Assembly (NCBI RefSeq): GCF_002812955.1 | Contig: NZ_PFXK01000007.1 | Coordinates: forward strand, 180,227-244,226 | DNA: 64,000 nt | Direction: 5' to 3' | Origin: Vibrio sp. HA2012 | Lineage (GTDB): Bacteria > Pseudomonadota > Gammaproteobacteria > Enterobacterales > Vibrionaceae | In this document: positions 43,246 through 54,914 of the stretch, piece after piece | Layout of the letters: the number at the start of each line of letters is the position of its first letter | Position numbering within the stretch: the first letter of the stretch is position 1 | Made by a program: the position numbers and the translations under genes | The notes under the pieces: model-generated | Databases searched by the model: none | Told to the model about the DNA's origin: nothing | Seen by the model: the letters and a program-made list of their open reading frames with translations, nothing else

Positions 43246-44916
43246 ATGAAAACAGGTGATCACTATAGATTACAGGTAAAGGATTGGCTAAAAATGGGAA
43301 TGCGAATTAATTGTAAAAATAGTAATTACTTATTTGGGAAATACTTTCTCCCTATAAGCATCTTGTTGATTATTATTATGTCTGTTATCTATTACATAGA
43401 CAATAAATCCCGAACATCATTGCTTCATAACCGAGAATACCTCAACATCTTGCAACAAGAAAAAATCACTAAACATGAAATAGAACATATTATAGGCGAT
43501 TTGAAAGTACTTTCTCATCATAGTGCATTTAAACAATACGACCTTGAAAATAAATTGGATGTGAAAGCAATCCAGTACGATTTTCTTCAGTTCAGCACAG
43601 AGAAGCCAAATTATGACCAAATTCGCTTCATCAGTGCTGATGGAATGGAAAAAGTGAGAGTAAACAGAAAGGATTCCAACCCCTTTATTGTTGCGGATTC
43701 ACATTTACAAAATAAAGCTAATCGGTATTATTTTTCTGATACTATGGAACTAGATAAAGGAAATGTTTATTTTTCTCCGCTAGACCTAAATATTGAGCAA
43801 GGTGTTATTGAAGAACCTATCAATCCAATGTTGCGAGTTGCAACACCAGTTTTTAATAACACTGGATTAAAAATTGGTATTGTTATTATTAATGTAAAAG
43901 CACGTCACCTATTAAATAGGTTACTTTTGCTCGATAATATTTCCACCGGAGTCACGTTATTAATAAATAGTGATAGTTATTTTTTGAAAGGCTTCAACTC
44001 AAACGACGAGTGGGGCTTTATGTATCCAGAAAAAAATGACTTAAAATTTAGCAAGCAATTCCCTTCAGCATGGAAAACTATATCGACGACCAATCGGGGG
44101 CAGTTTATCACAGATGAAGGTTTATTTACTTTTGTCACGATTCACCCATTACCCGAAATTATTCATTCAAGTACAGGTGCCAGTGGAGCATTTGAATCAA
44201 GTAGTAAAAAATTTCTAGCCAATGAATATTATTGGTTCCTTATCTCTTATGTAACTCCACTGAATTACAATTACCGAATTTGGATTTTTTATCTATTGGG
44301 TACAATATTTTTACTTTTTATTGTTGGTCTTTATGCTTGGAAAAATGCTCAGATAGAATGTAAACGGATCTCTGCTGAGAAAGCGTTAGAACAAGAAGCA
44401 ACGCATGATACCTTAACTCAATTACCCAATAGAAAGCTTTTATATCAAAGACTTGATTACATTATTGAAAATGCAAAGCGAAAGGAAAGAAAGTTTGCAT
44501 TACTTTTTATTGATTTAGATAAATTTAAAATGATAAATGACACCTATGGACATAAAGCTGGTGATACCGTGCTAGTAACAACTAGCTTTAGAATAAAGAG
44601 CATTTTAAGAAGATCAGATACGGTTGCCCGTATTGGCGGTGATGAGTTTATTGTGTTACTCCCGGAACTTGAACAAACAGAATCTCCGGAAATTGTCGCG
44701 AAAAAGCTAATAGATATTATTAATAAGCGTATACTGATTAAATATGAACATAACGTTATTGAGCAATACGTAGGAACTAGTATTGGAATAAGTATTTACC
44801 CTAATGATGGGGGCAGTTCAGATGTCTTGATTCATAAAGCTGATCAAGCGATGTACAATGCTAAAAACCGTGGTCGTAATCAGTTCTGTTCTTATGTTGA
44901 TGATGCGATCCTATAG
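43246..44916 (+). CDS. Sensor diguanylate cyclase, probable prophage cargo
   Basis: A 556-residue inner-membrane protein. Helix 1 at about residues 33-51, an extracytoplasmic sensor of ~290 residues with a Cache-like pattern (LRVATPVFNNTGLKIGIVIINV), helix 2 at ~345-364, then a GGDEF domain at ~385-550. The active site GGDEF (464-468) and inhibitory RxxD (R455-D458) are intact, so it should synthesise c-di-GMP. AAAGAAAA precedes the ATG; a start at 43294 is possible. The gene is markedly AT-rich compared with the phage late genes and the host core, and lies inside the right att repeat, so I infer it travels with the prophage. Confidence 0.85.
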   Translation: MKTGDHYRLQVKDWLKMGMRINCKNSNYLFGKYFLPISILLIIIMSVIYYIDNKSRTSLLHNREYLNILQQEKITKHEIEHIIGDLKVLSHHSAFKQYDLENKLDVKAIQYDFLQFSTEKPNYDQIRFISADGMEKVRVNRKDSNPFIVADSHLQNKANRYYFSDTMELDKGNVYFSPLDLNIEQGVIEEPINPMLRVATPVFNNTGLKIGIVIINVKARHLLNRLLLLDNISTGVTLLINSDSYFLKGFNSNDEWGFMYPEKNDLKFSKQFPSAWKTISTTNRGQFITDEGLFTFVTIHPLPEIIHSSTGASGAFESSSKKFLANEYYWFLISYVTPLNYNYRIWIFYLLGTIFLLFIVGLYAWKNAQIECKRISAEKALEQEATHDTLTQLPNRKLLYQRLDYIIENAKRKERKFALLFIDLDKFKMINDTYGHKAGDTVLVTTSFRIKSILRRSDTVARIGGDEFIVLLPELEQTESPEIVAKKLIDIINKRILIKYEHNVIEQYVGTSIGISIYPNDGGSSDVLIHKADQAMYNAKNRGRNQFCSYVDDAIL

Positions 44917-45083
44917 TTTTCTTTTTCAGATTACATTAACTATCAAAGGGCTAAACTGAAACTGTCCAACTTTGAGTTAGAAATAACTTTATTTAGCCGG
45001 AAATTAATTGAAACAACATAGAACCGAAGGGCATTTAATGGGCAGCGTAAAATAAAAATCCTTATTTATCAAAGAATTATAGT
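44917..45083. other. Right end of the prophage, non-coding
   Basis: An AT-rich stretch of 167 bases between the cyclase stop and attR. No coding frame with a ribosome binding site and no clear integrase arm repeats were seen. Confidence 0.4.
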
Positions 45084-45107
45084 CACAAAAAAGGCACCTT
45101 TCGGTGC
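45084..45107. repeat. attR: right copy of 24-bp direct repeat in rpoC terminator
   Basis: Identical to 31338-31361. It forms most of the rpoC terminator hairpin. The junction beyond it reads straight into the rpoC 3' end, 23 bases away. Confidence 0.75.
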
Positions 45108-45115
45108 CTTTTTTC
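45087..45115. terminator. rpoC terminator (at attR)
   Basis: AAGGCACC, loop TTTC, GGTGCCTT, flanked by six A before and six T after, so it works in both directions. It lies 15-43 bases beyond the rpoC stop on the minus strand. Confidence 0.88.
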
Positions 45116-45129
45116 TTAGTAGTCAGCGA

Positions 45130-48100
45130 TTACTCTTCTGTTGAAGAGAAACCGGCGTTCAGCAGTGCTGCCAGATTGTCCGTTGCTTGTTCAGCAGATG
45201 GACCTTCTTGCTCACCACGCTGCTTCTGACGCTCCTGATGATACGCAAAACCGGTACCGGCAGGGATCAGACGACCAACGATTACGTTCTCTTTCAGACC
45301 ACGCAGATCATCTTTCTTACCGGAAACCGCAGCTTCGGTCAGAACGCGGGTGGTTTCCTGGAAGGACGCCGCAGAGATGAAGGACTCGGTTGCCAGAGAT
45401 GCTTTGGTGATACCCAGCAGCTCACGTTCGAAACGTGCAGGCTCTTTGCCTTCTGCTTCCAGAGCACGGTTGGCAATCTTAACCTGAGAGTACTCAACCT
45501 GTTCACCTGGCAGGAACTCAGAATCACCGGCAAATGTAATAGTACACTTACGCAGCATCTGACGAACGATAGTCTCAATGTGCTTATCGTTAATCTTAAC
45601 GCCTTGCAGACGGTAAACTTCCTGAACCTCGTTAGCAATGTAAGAGGTTACAGCATGGATACCACGCAGACGCAGGATATCATGCGGAGTTTCCGGACCA
45701 TCAGCGATAACATCACCGCGCTCAACCTTCTCACCTTCAAACACGTTCAGCTGACGATGCTTAGGAATCATTTCTTCATAAGTATCGCCACCCTCACGAG
45801 TGATGATCAGACGGCGTTTACCTTTGGTTTCTTTGCCGAAGGATACGGTACCTGTGTACTCAGCCAGAATCGCAGGCTCTTTAGGCTTACGAGCTTCGAA
45901 CAGATCCGCAACACGTGGCAGACCACCGGTGATATCCCGGTTACCGCCAGATTTCTGCGGAATACGTGCCAGCGTATCACCTACATCCATCTCTGCTCCG
46001 TCTTCGATGTTCACGATAGCTTTACCCGGCAGGAAGTACAGAGCCGGCATATCAGTACCAGGGATCATGACGTCATTGCCTTGTTCATCCACCAGCTTAA
46101 CGGCAGGACGCATATCCTTACCGGCAGCAGGACGAGCAGCAGGATCCGTTACTTCACTCGAAGACAGACCTGTCAGATCATCAGTCTGACGAGAAACGGT
46201 TACACCGTCGATCATATCAACCAGTTGTACCCGACCAGCCACTTCAGTGATGATTGGCATGGTGTGCGCTTCCCAGTTAGCGACTGTTTCACCCGCATCA
46301 ACTGCATCATCATGACCTTTGCTCAACATCGAACCGTAAGGCAGTTTGTGCTTCTCTTTCGTACGGCCGAACTCATCAATAATGGTCAGTTCAGAAGCAC
46401 GGGAAGTGATAATCAGCTTGCCATCTTTGTTGGTTACGAATTTGGCATTGTGCAGTTTCACAGAACCGGTGTTTTTCGCCTGGATGCTGTTTTCTGCTGC
46501 AGCTGTTGATGCCGCACCACCGATGTGGAACGTACGCATGGTCAGCTGTGTACCCGGTTCACCGATAGACTGTGCTGCGATAACACCCACGGCTTCACCC
46601 TGGTTAACCAGGTGACCGCGAGCCAGATCACGACCATAACACTGAGCACAACAACCGAAGTCAGAGTCACAGGTTACGACTGAACGTACTTTCAGGCTGT
46701 CCACGGAATTGTCTTCCATGATCTGACACCACTTCTCATCAATCAGAGTATTACGTGGGATCAGGACATCTTCAGTACCAGGTTTCAGTACATCTTCAGC
46801 CACGACACGACCCAAAGCCAGCTCAGTCAGTGCCACCTTAACGTCACCACCCTCGATATGAGGCATCATTTCAATACCTTCATGGGTGCCACAGTCGTGT
46901 TCAGTAACAACCACGTCCTGAGCAACGTCTACCAGACGACGAGTCAGGTAACCGGAGTTCGCTGTCTTAAGTGCGGTATCCGCCAGACCCTTACGAGCAC
47001 CGTGGGTTGAGATAAAGTACTGAAGTACGTTCAGACCTTCTTTAAAGTTCGCGGTGATCGGCGTTTCGATGATTGAACCATCCGGACGGGCCATCAGACC
47101 ACGCATACCAGCAAGCTGACGAATCTGCGCTGCAGAACCACGAGCACCGGAGTCAGCCATCATATAGATGCTGTTGAATGATTCCTGCTGTTCTTCTTCA
47201 CCATCACGGTTAGTAACTGTTTCAGAAGACAGGTTATCCATCATCGCTTTCGCAACACGATCGTTGGTCGATGCCCAGATATCGATTACTTTGTTGTAAC
47301 GTTCACCAGCCGTTACCAGACCAGACTGGAACTGTTCCTGGATTTCACGTACTTCTTCTTCTGCTTCAGAGATCTCTGTGTATTTCGCTGGTGGTACAAC
47401 CATATCGTCGATACCAACAGAGACACCAGACAGTGCCGCATAAGCAAAACCGGTATACATGATCTGGTCAGCAAAGATAACCGTATCTTTCAGACCCAGC
47501 TTACGGTAAGCCTCGTTCAGCAGGTTAGAGATTTGCTTCTTACCCAGCTTCTGGTTTACCAGGCTGAATGGCAGGCCTGATGGAACAATTTGCCACAGCA
47601 TGGCACGCCCAACGGTAGTATCTACCATTTTGGTTTCAGTTGTGCTGTTACCGTCTTCATCAACAACCGTTTCAGTGATACGTACTTTAACGCGAGCGTG
47701 CAGCTCAGCCGTCTTAGTACGGTACGCCTTTTCAGCCTCTTTAGGGCCGGCAAGGTACATACCTTCACCTTTTACGTTAATCTTTTCACGGGTCATGTAG
47801 TACAGACCCAATACAACGTCCTGAGAAGGTACGATGATAGGGTCACCTGACGCTGGCGACAGAATGTTGTTTGTCGACATCATCAGAGTACGGGCTTCAA
47901 GCTGAGCTTCCAGAGTCAGTGGTACGTGTACCGCCATCTGGTCACCATCGAAGTCGGCGTTATAGGCCGCACACACAAGTGGGTGCAACTGAATCGCTTT
48001 ACCTTCGATCAGCACTGGTTCAAATGCCTGAATACCCAAACGGTGCAGTGTTGGTGCACGGTTCAGCAGTACCGGGTGTTCGCGGATGACTTCGTCCAGG

Positions 48101-49332
48101 ATATCCCAAACGATAGCTTCTTCGCGCTCTACCATCTTCTTGGCAGCTTTAATAGTCGTAGCCATGCCACGAGTTTCCAGCTTGCTGTAGATAAATGGCT
48201 TAAACAGCTCAAGTGCCATCTTCTTAGGCAGACCACACTGATGCAGACGCAGGTATGGACCTACTGTGATTACAGAACGGCCAGAATAGTCTACACGTTT
48301 ACCCAGCAGGTTCTGACGGAAACGACCTTGTTTACCCTTGATCATATCAGCAAGAGATTTCAGAGGACGCTTGTTTGAACCTGTAATCGCACGACCACGA
48401 CGACCGTTATCCAGCAGTGCATCCACAGACTCTTGCAGCATACGTTTTTCGTTACGTACGATGATGTCCGGAGCAGCAAGCTCTAGAAGACGCTTCAAAC
48501 GGTTGTTACGGTTGATCACTCGACGGTACAGATCGTTCAGATCAGAAGTCGCAAAGCGACCACCATCCAGAGGTACCAGCGGGCGCAGATCCGGCGGAAG
48601 AACAGGCAGAACTGTCAGGATCATCCATTCTGGATTATTGCCAGACTGAACAAAAGCCTCTACCAGCTTAAGACGCTTAGTGATTTTCTTACGCTTCGTT
48701 TCTGAGTTAGTGGATTGAAGCTCTTCACGCATCATCTCTGCTTCTGCATGCAGATCCATGCTTGCCAGCAGATCTTTGATCGCTTCTGCACCCATTTTTG
48801 CGGTGAACTCGTCACCCCACTCTTCCAGACGATCCAGATATTCTTCTTCGGTCAGCATCTGACCTTTTTCCAGATCAGTCATACCCGGCTCGGTTACCAC
48901 GTACATTTCAAAGTACAGTACGCGTTCGATATCACGCAGTGGAATATCCATCAGCAGACCGATACGAGACGGCAGTGATTTCAGGAACCAGATGTGAGCC
49001 ACCGGAGAAGCCAGTTCGATATGACCCATGCGATCACGACGAACTTTAGTCTGAGTGACTTCAACGCCACACTTCTCACAGATAACACCACGGTGTTTCA
49101 GGCGCTTATATTTACCACAAAGACATTCGTAGTCTTTTACCGGGCCAAAGATACGCGCACAGAACAGACCGTCACGCTCAGGTTTGAACGTACGGTAGTT
49201 AATCGTTTCAGGTTTTTTCACTTCACCGAAAGACCATGAACGAATCATGTCCGGTGAAGACAGACCGATTTTGATTGCATCAAATTCTTCGGTCTTATGC
49301 TGTGCTTTCAGAAAGTTTAATAAGTCTTTCAC
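45130..49332 (-). CDS. rpoC: RNA polymerase beta' subunit
   Basis: A 1400-residue catalytic subunit. Near the N terminus is the zinc-binding [20 protein letters not shown], followed by the active-site magnesium motif NADFDGDQM, the bridge and trigger helices ([19 protein letters not shown] region), and the second zinc site with [13 protein letters not shown]. The start codon is GTG (GTGAAAGAC), as in E. coli rpoC. It is the last gene of the rpoBC operon, 86 bases after rpoB, and ends at the terminator now serving as the prophage attR. Confidence 0.98.
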   Translation of the reverse strand: MKDLLNFLKAQHKTEEFDAIKIGLSSPDMIRSWSFGEVKKPETINYRTFKPERDGLFCARIFGPVKDYECLCGKYKRLKHRGVICEKCGVEVTQTKVRRDRMGHIELASPVAHIWFLKSLPSRIGLLMDIPLRDIERVLYFEMYVVTEPGMTDLEKGQMLTEEEYLDRLEEWGDEFTAKMGAEAIKDLLASMDLHAEAEMMREELQSTNSETKRKKITKRLKLVEAFVQSGNNPEWMILTVLPVLPPDLRPLVPLDGGRFATSDLNDLYRRVINRNNRLKRLLELAAPDIIVRNEKRMLQESVDALLDNGRRGRAITGSNKRPLKSLADMIKGKQGRFRQNLLGKRVDYSGRSVITVGPYLRLHQCGLPKKMALELFKPFIYSKLETRGMATTIKAAKKMVEREEAIVWDILDEVIREHPVLLNRAPTLHRLGIQAFEPVLIEGKAIQLHPLVCAAYNADFDGDQMAVHVPLTLEAQLEARTLMMSTNNILSPASGDPIIVPSQDVVLGLYYMTREKINVKGEGMYLAGPKEAEKAYRTKTAELHARVKVRITETVVDEDGNSTTETKMVDTTVGRAMLWQIVPSGLPFSLVNQKLGKKQISNLLNEAYRKLGLKDTVIFADQIMYTGFAYAALSGVSVGIDDMVVPPAKYTEISEAEEEVREIQEQFQSGLVTAGERYNKVIDIWASTNDRVAKAMMDNLSSETVTNRDGEEEQQESFNSIYMMADSGARGSAAQIRQLAGMRGLMARPDGSIIETPITANFKEGLNVLQYFISTHGARKGLADTALKTANSGYLTRRLVDVAQDVVVTEHDCGTHEGIEMMPHIEGGDVKVALTELALGRVVAEDVLKPGTEDVLIPRNTLIDEKWCQIMEDNSVDSLKVRSVVTCDSDFGCCAQCYGRDLARGHLVNQGEAVGVIAAQSIGEPGTQLTMRTFHIGGAASTAAAENSIQAKNTGSVKLHNAKFVTNKDGKLIITSRASELTIIDEFGRTKEKHKLPYGSMLSKGHDDAVDAGETVANWEAHTMPIITEVAGRVQLVDMIDGVTVSRQTDDLTGLSSSEVTDPAARPAAGKDMRPAVKLVDEQGNDVMIPGTDMPALYFLPGKAIVNIEDGAEMDVGDTLARIPQKSGGNRDITGGLPRVADLFEARKPKEPAILAEYTGTVSFGKETKGKRRLIITREGGDTYEEMIPKHRQLNVFEGEKVERGDVIADGPETPHDILRLRGIHAVTSYIANEVQEVYRLQGVKINDKHIETIVRQMLRKCTITFAGDSEFLPGEQVEYSQVKIANRALEAEGKEPARFERELLGITKASLATESFISAASFQETTRVLTEAAVSGKKDDLRGLKENVIVGRLIPAGTGFAYHQERQKQRGEQEGPSAEQATDNLAALLNAGFSSTEE

Positions 49333-49360
49333 AATCAGCTCCTGTAAGGAGTTAAAAGGA

Positions 49361-49378
49361 GCTCACCCGAAAGTGAGC
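49361..49378 (-). other. Hairpin in the rpoB-rpoC spacer
   Basis: GCTCAC pairs with GTGAGC around a small loop 29 bases upstream of the rpoC start, just before its GGAG ribosome binding site. No T tract, so it is more likely a structural or processing element than a terminator. Confidence 0.35.
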
Positions 49379-49418
49379 ACCTTCTTCCAAATAATCGCCT
49401 TTCTTTAAAAGAAACGGA

Positions 49419-52400
49419 TTACTCTTCGTCTTCTAGCTCGATGTTGATACCCAGCGAGCGGATCTCTTTCAACAGTACGTTGAAGGATTCCGGCATACCA
49501 GGTTCCATCGCGTGGTTACCGTCAACGATGTTTTTATACATCTTCGTACGGCCGTTCACGTCATCCGATTTAACGGTTAGCATTTCCTGCAGAGTATAAG
49601 CAGCACCATATGCTTCCAGTGCCCACACTTCCATCTCACCGAAACGCTGACCACCGAACTGAGCTTTACCACCTAATGGCTGCTGAGTAACCAGGCTGTA
49701 CGAACCCGTTGAACGGGCATGCATTTTGTCGTCAACCAAGTGGTTCAGTTTCAGCATATACATGTAACCAACAGTGACAGGACGCTCAAACGCATCACCG
49801 GTACGACCATCGAACAGTGTCAGCTGGCCTGATTCAGGCAGGTCACCCAGTTTCAGCAATTCTTTAATTGCCAGCTCCGGAGCACCATCAAATACAGGCG
49901 TTGCAATTGGCAGACCACCACGCAGGTTATTCACCAGAGTGCGTACTTCGCTATCGGACAGAGAAGCAATATCCACTTTCTGACGAGTATCACCCAGATC
50001 ATAAACCTTCTGCAGGAATTCGCGGAACCTATGCAGTTCCTGCTGTTCCTTAAGCATCTGATTGATCTTGTCACCGATACCTTTTGCTGCCAGACCCATA
50101 TGTACTTCCAGAATCTGACCGATGTTCATACGTGAAGGTACACCTAGCGGGTTCAACACGATATCAACCGGCACACCGTTCTCATCGTAAGGCATGTCTT
50201 CCACAGGGTTGATCTTAGAGATTACACCCTTGTTACCGTGACGACCGGCCATCTTATCACCAGGCTGAATACGACGTTTCACAGCCAGATAGACTTTAAC
50301 GATTTTCAGTACGCCCGGAGCCAGATCATCACCCTGAGTGATCTTGCGACGCTTACTTTCAAACTTCTTATCGAAGTCTGCTTTCAGCTCATCCCACTGT
50401 TCAGCCAGCTGTTCCAGCTGAGACTGCAGGGCATCATCTGCAAGGCTCTGTTCCAGCCACTTCTTACGCTCGATACCGTCAAGCTGTGCTTCAGAGTAAC
50501 CACCAGACAGCAGTACTGCTTTAACACGGTTAAGAAGACCACCTTCCAGAATCTGGAATTCTTCTGTCAGGTCTTTCTTCGCTTCTTTCAGCTGCATCTG
50601 TTCAATTTCAAGCGCACGCTTGTCTTTTTCAACGCCGTCACGGGTAAATACCTGAACGTCGATGATAGTACCAGACACAGAGTTAGGAACACGCAGAGAC
50701 GTATCTTTTACGTCAGACGCTTTTTCACCGAAGATAGCACGCAGTAGTTTCTCTTCCGGAGTCAGCTGAGTTTCACCTTTTGGCGTTACTTTACCAACCA
50801 GGATGTCGCCACCCTTAACTTCCGCACCGATGTAAACGATACCTGACTCGTCCAGTTTAGACAGAGCTGATTCGCCTACGTTCGGGATATCCGCAGTGAT
50901 CTCTTCAGAACCCAGCTTGGTATCACGCGCCACACAAGACAGTTCCTGAATGTGGATAGTCGTGAAACGGTCTTCCTGAACAACACGCTCAGAAACAAGG
51001 ATGGAGTCCTCGAAGTTGTAACCGTTCCAAGGCATGAATGCCAGACGGATATTCTGACCAAGCGCCAGCTCACCAAGGTCGGTAGAAGGACCATCAGCCA
51101 GTACATCACCTTTTGCTACTGGTTCACCAGGCAGCACAGTTGGACGCTGGTTGATACAGGTGTTCTGGTTAGAACGCGTGTATTTGGTCAGGTTGTAGAT
51201 ATCGATACCTGCTTCACCCGGAACCAGTTCGTCTTCATTAACCTTAACCACGATACGGGATGCGTCAACAGACTGAATAACACCGCCACGTTTCGCAACC
51301 GCCGTTACACCGGAGTCAACCGCTACGTTACGTTCAATACCGGTACCTACCAAAGGCTTATCTGCCTTCAGTGTAGGAACAGCCTGACGTTGCATGTTCG
51401 CACCCATCAATGCACGGTTCGCATCGTCGTGCTCCAGGAATGGGATCAGCGATGCCGCCACGGATACAACCTGGTTAGTTGCCACGTCCATATAATCAAC
51501 GTGTTCACGTGGGTGCAGGCCAGATTCACCTTTCTGACGTGCGGTGATCAGGTCATCCGCAAAAGTACCTTCTTCAGTCAGTGCAGCGTTCGCCTGAGCG
51601 ATAACAAACTGACCTTCTTCGATAGCAGACAGATAATCTACTTCGTCAGTAACCACACCATCAACAACACGGCGATATGGCGTCTCAAGGAAACCGTATT
51701 CGTTACAACGTGCAAATGCAGACAGTGAGTTAATCAGACCGATGTTCGGACCTTCAGGTGTTTCGATAGGACACAGACGACCATAGTGGGTCACGTGTAC
51801 ATCTCGCACTTCAAAGCCAGCACGTTCACGAGTCAGACCACCCGGACCAAGCGCAGAAATACGACGCTTATGCGTCACTTCTGACAGCGGGTTGTTCTGA
51901 TCCATAAACTGAGAAAGCTGTGAAGAACCAAAGAATTCTTTTACAGCAGCAGAGATCGGTTTAGCGTTGATCAGATCCTGAGGCATGATGTTATCAAGAT
52001 CACCCAGGCTCAGACGTTCTTTTACTGCACGCTCAACACGAACCAGACCAACACGGAACTGGTTTTCTGCCATTTCACCTACGCTACGGATACGACGGTT
52101 ACCCAGATGGTCGATGTCGTCAACTTCGCCTTTACCGTTACGGATAGCGATCAGCTTCTTCATCACCTCGATGATGTCTGTTTCATCAAGAATACCTTGT
52201 TCACCAGCATCTTCACGACCAATCGAACTGTTGAACTTCATGCGTCCTACCGTTGACAGATCATAACGATCTTCGGAGAAGAACAGACTCTCAAACAGTG
52301 CTTCAGCCGCTTCTTTCGTTGGTGGCTCGCCAGGGCGCATCATGCGGTAGATTTCAACCAGCGCAGAGATACGGTCGTTTGAACTGTCGACACGCAGAGT

Positions 52401-53447
52401 GTCTGACATAAACGGACCATGATCCAGATCGTTAGTAAACAGAACCTCAAGCTTCTTATGACCCGCCTGTGACAGGTTGGCCAACGCTTCCAGACTCAGT
52501 TCCTGGTTAGCAGCTACGATGATTTCGCCGGTATCTTCATTGATATAGTCTTTAGATGCGACTTTACCTACGATGTAGTCCACCGGTACTTCGATAAAAT
52601 CAACACCATCTTTATCAAGATTACGGATGTGACGGGCTGTCACACGACGACCAGCTTCTACGTAAACTTTACCATTTGCTTCAATATCAAATGTTGTGGT
52701 TTCTCCACGTAGACGCTCAGGGATCAGTTCCATCATCAGGGTCTGATCTTTTACTTCGAAATTCACTTTCTCGAAGAAGATGTCCAGAATTTCGTCTGTC
52801 GTCTTATTCAGTGCACGAAGAATGATAGAAGCCGGTAGCTTACGACGACGGTCGATACGTACGTACAGGTTATCCTTAGGATCAAACTCAAAATCCAGCC
52901 ATGAACCACGGTAAGGAATTACACGTGCGTTATACAGCACCTTACCTGAAGAGTGAGTCTTACCCTTATCGCTGTCGAAGAACACGCCTGGGCTTCGGTG
53001 CAGCTGGGATACGATAACCCTCTCAGTACCATTGATTACAAAGGTACCATTGTCGGTCATGAGCGGAATTTCGCCCATGTAGACTTCTTGCTCTTTAATA
53101 TCTTTTACAGTACCTGCCGGTGCATCTTTATCAAAAACAACCAGACGCAGTTTAACGCGCAGTGGTTTTGAATAAGTAACACCGCGGATTTGACATTCTT
53201 TAACGTCAAAAACTGGCTCACCAAGACGATAGCTAACGTATTGCAGCTCGGAATTGCCGTTATAGCTCTGAATAGGGAATACAGAACGGAAAGCAGCCTC
53301 TAGACCGTATTGTCCCTCAGGATCCTGTTCGATAAATTTGTCGAACGAATCGAGCTGGATCGACAGCAGGTATGGAATGTCCAAAACCTGTGGACGAGTA
53401 CCAAAGTCCTTACGGATGCGCTTTTTCTCGGTATAGGAGTAAACCAT
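49419..53447 (-). CDS. rpoB: RNA polymerase beta subunit
   Basis: A 1342-residue subunit, the same length as E. coli RpoB. The rifampicin-pocket region ([20 protein letters not shown] and [17 protein letters not shown]) is the wild-type sensitive form. The lineage insert regions and the C-terminal clamp ([20 protein letters not shown]) are present. It lies downstream of rplL behind an attenuator and upstream of rpoC. Confidence 0.98.
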   Translation of the reverse strand: MVYSYTEKKRIRKDFGTRPQVLDIPYLLSIQLDSFDKFIEQDPEGQYGLEAAFRSVFPIQSYNGNSELQYVSYRLGEPVFDVKECQIRGVTYSKPLRVKLRLVVFDKDAPAGTVKDIKEQEVYMGEIPLMTDNGTFVINGTERVIVSQLHRSPGVFFDSDKGKTHSSGKVLYNARVIPYRGSWLDFEFDPKDNLYVRIDRRRKLPASIILRALNKTTDEILDIFFEKVNFEVKDQTLMMELIPERLRGETTTFDIEANGKVYVEAGRRVTARHIRNLDKDGVDFIEVPVDYIVGKVASKDYINEDTGEIIVAANQELSLEALANLSQAGHKKLEVLFTNDLDHGPFMSDTLRVDSSNDRISALVEIYRMMRPGEPPTKEAAEALFESLFFSEDRYDLSTVGRMKFNSSIGREDAGEQGILDETDIIEVMKKLIAIRNGKGEVDDIDHLGNRRIRSVGEMAENQFRVGLVRVERAVKERLSLGDLDNIMPQDLINAKPISAAVKEFFGSSQLSQFMDQNNPLSEVTHKRRISALGPGGLTRERAGFEVRDVHVTHYGRLCPIETPEGPNIGLINSLSAFARCNEYGFLETPYRRVVDGVVTDEVDYLSAIEEGQFVIAQANAALTEEGTFADDLITARQKGESGLHPREHVDYMDVATNQVVSVAASLIPFLEHDDANRALMGANMQRQAVPTLKADKPLVGTGIERNVAVDSGVTAVAKRGGVIQSVDASRIVVKVNEDELVPGEAGIDIYNLTKYTRSNQNTCINQRPTVLPGEPVAKGDVLADGPSTDLGELALGQNIRLAFMPWNGYNFEDSILVSERVVQEDRFTTIHIQELSCVARDTKLGSEEITADIPNVGESALSKLDESGIVYIGAEVKGGDILVGKVTPKGETQLTPEEKLLRAIFGEKASDVKDTSLRVPNSVSGTIIDVQVFTRDGVEKDKRALEIEQMQLKEAKKDLTEEFQILEGGLLNRVKAVLLSGGYSEAQLDGIERKKWLEQSLADDALQSQLEQLAEQWDELKADFDKKFESKRRKITQGDDLAPGVLKIVKVYLAVKRRIQPGDKMAGRHGNKGVISKINPVEDMPYDENGVPVDIVLNPLGVPSRMNIGQILEVHMGLAAKGIGDKINQMLKEQQELHRFREFLQKVYDLGDTRQKVDIASLSDSEVRTLVNNLRGGLPIATPVFDGAPELAIKELLKLGDLPESGQLTLFDGRTGDAFERPVTVGYMYMLKLNHLVDDKMHARSTGSYSLVTQQPLGGKAQFGGQRFGEMEVWALEAYGAAYTLQEMLTVKSDDVNGRTKMYKNIVDGNHAMEPGMPESFNVLLKEIRSLGINIELEDEE

Positions 53448-53637
53448 GGGGTTCCTCAGCTCGCTGATAAGTGACCCAAACTACCCGCATCATCACAGGG
53501 TAGTAACTAATAAACTGTTTACTGTAGACACCATATATACCAATCAGGATGCATTTACATCTGTAAATAAATATAGTGTTTTTTGCTCAGACACTGGTGC
53601 TTAAACAGCAGGAAAATTCACCAGAGCCCTACAGCGC

Positions 53638-53685
53638 AAAAAGGCCGGTGGTCAATAAACCACCAGCCATTAGCCTTTCGGCTAA
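53638..53685 (-). terminator. rplL-rpoB attenuator and processing hairpin
   Basis: On the minus strand, 15 bases after rplL, a small hairpin TTAGCCGAAAGGCTAA (53685-53670) is followed by a strong stem GGCTGGTGG / CCACCGGCC with an 8-base loop and five T residues. This is the expected partial terminator that reduces transcription from the ribosomal protein genes into rpoBC; the first hairpin may be the processing site. Confidence 0.75.
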
Positions 53686-53700
53686 GAAATTAAGTAATAA

Positions 53701-54069
53701 TTACTTAACTTCAACAGAAGCACCAGCTTCTTCTAGTTGTGCTTTAAGAGCTTCAGCTTCTTCTTTAGATACACCTTCTTTCAGAGGAGCTGGAGCACCG
53801 TCAACTAGACCTTTAGCTTCTTTCAGACCTAGGCCTGTAGCGCCACGTACTGCTTTGATAACAGCAACTTTGTTAGCGCCAGCAGCAGTCAGGATTACGT
53901 CAAATTCAGTTTGCTCTTCTGCAGCTTCACCAGCAGCAGCACCGCCAGCAACAACAGCTGCAGCAGCAGAAACGCCGAATTTTTCTTCCATAGCTTCGAT
54001 AAGCTCAACAACTTGCATTACAGACATTTCTGCAACTGCATCTAGGATTTGTTCGTTAGTAATAGACAT
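53701..54069 (-). CDS. rplL: 50S ribosomal protein L7/L12
   Basis: A 122-residue stalk protein. N-terminal dimerisation region ([19 protein letters not shown]), alanine/glycine-rich hinge and C-terminal factor-binding domain ([20 protein letters not shown]) are all present. It is 57 bases after rplJ in the same operon and is made in excess of L10 to supply multiple stalk copies. Confidence 0.98.
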   Translation of the reverse strand: MSITNEQILDAVAEMSVMQVVELIEAMEEKFGVSAAAAVVAGGAAAGEAAEEQTEFDVILTAAGANKVAVIKAVRGATGLGLKEAKGLVDGAPAPLKEGVSKEEAEALKAQLEEAGASVEVK

Positions 54070-54126
54070 AACAATTCTCTTTTAAGTCAACAATTAGTTT
54101 ATTAAGCAACCAGTAAAAAGCAAGCT

Positions 54127-54621
54127 TTAAGCAGCTGCTTCTTCTTTTTGATCGCGGATAGCAGCGATAGTACGTACCAGCTTGCCAGCAGAAGCTTCTT
54201 TCATGCACATCATCAGTTTTGCAATCGCTTCGTTGTAAGTTGGTAGTGTTGCTAGTACTTCAGCATCAGTAACAGTGCCTTCAAATGCAGCAGCTTTGAT
54301 CTCAAATGCTTTGTTCTCTTTTGCGAAGTCTTTGAAAAGACGTGCAGCGGCACCTGGGTGCTCGTTAGAGAAAGCGATCAAAGTCGGACCAACGAATACG
54401 TCTTGTAGACATTCGTAGTCTGTGCCTTCTACTGCGCGACGTGCTAGAGTGTTACGCACAACTCTCATGTAAACACCCGCTTCACGAGCTTGTTTACGTA
54501 GAGAAGTCATTGCGCTTACAGCAACGCCACGAGAGTCAGCAACAACTGCAGAAAGTGCACCACTGGCTGCTTCGTTGACTTCAGCAACAATTGCTTTTTT
54601 GTCTTGAAGGTTTAAAGCCAT
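54127..54621 (-). CDS. rplJ: 50S ribosomal protein L10
   Basis: A 164-residue stalk-base protein. The start at 54621 ([15 protein letters not shown]) agrees with homologues; an in-frame ATG at 54657 would add 12 residues absent from the family. It binds 23S rRNA and the L7/L12 dimers, and represses its own operon by binding the leader upstream. AGGAG lies before the start. Confidence 0.97.
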   Translation of the reverse strand: MALNLQDKKAIVAEVNEAASGALSAVVADSRGVAVSAMTSLRKQAREAGVYMRVVRNTLARRAVEGTDYECLQDVFVGPTLIAFSNEHPGAAARLFKDFAKENKAFEIKAAAFEGTVTDAEVLATLPTYNEAIAKLMMCMKEASAGKLVRTIAAIRDQKEEAAA

Positions 54622-54914
54622 CTTGGATTTACTCCTGGTTGTCGTTACACCACTCATAGTTTTACATCGGTCAAACTATGAGAGTTAATACGGTGCATTC
54701 CCAGAAGAAAGACAATCTAAAATAGTTCGGCTTTCTGTCAGTTCGGGCACCGTCTACGTAGGTTTTATTAAGTTCCTTTCCGAAGAAAGAACGCCTACGG
54801 TCTTGGACGGAGACTGTACTCTTACTTTCTGGCATTCACCATAAAGTGTGATTACAGTCCCAACCACAATTCAAATAGGCGCAAAATTATACATTAATTT
54901 CACGCCCATGCAAA
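54622..54914 (-). promoter_or_regulatory. rplJ leader, probable L10 autoregulatory structure
   Basis: A 293-base non-coding leader between rplA and rplJ. In E. coli and its relatives this region carries the rplJ promoter and a folded RNA that L10-L12 binds to repress translation. Several inverted segments are visible (for example GAAGAAAG and CTTTCTTC elements near 54700-54850). I identify it by position and length rather than by a full secondary-structure match. Confidence 0.6.

Larger units (their letters stand above)
31338..45107. mobile_element. Integrated tailless double-jelly-roll prophage (corticovirus PM2-like)
   Basis: About 13.75 kb inserted between the convergent core genes rsd and rpoC and bounded by a 24-bp direct repeat (31338-31361 and 45084-45107). 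The left arm, on the minus strand, holds integrase and repressor. The rest, on the plus strand, holds a Cox-like protein, an HUH replication initiator, a packaging ATPase, a PM2 P2-like capsid protein, numerous one-helix membrane proteins, a muralytic enzyme and a probable spike. There is no large terminase, portal, tail tube, tape measure or HK97 capsid gene. PM2-like prophages in aquatic bacteria are established knowledge; this assignment is by motif and gene order. A diguanylate cyclase gene at the right end appears to be cargo. Confidence 0.82.

Noticed and set aside
45187..46509. A 440-residue open frame on the plus strand opposite rpoC, and similar long frames opposite rpoB, accC and purD
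   Set aside because: These are antisense shadows created by the biased codon use of highly expressed genes. They have no ribosome binding site and no recognisable protein features.
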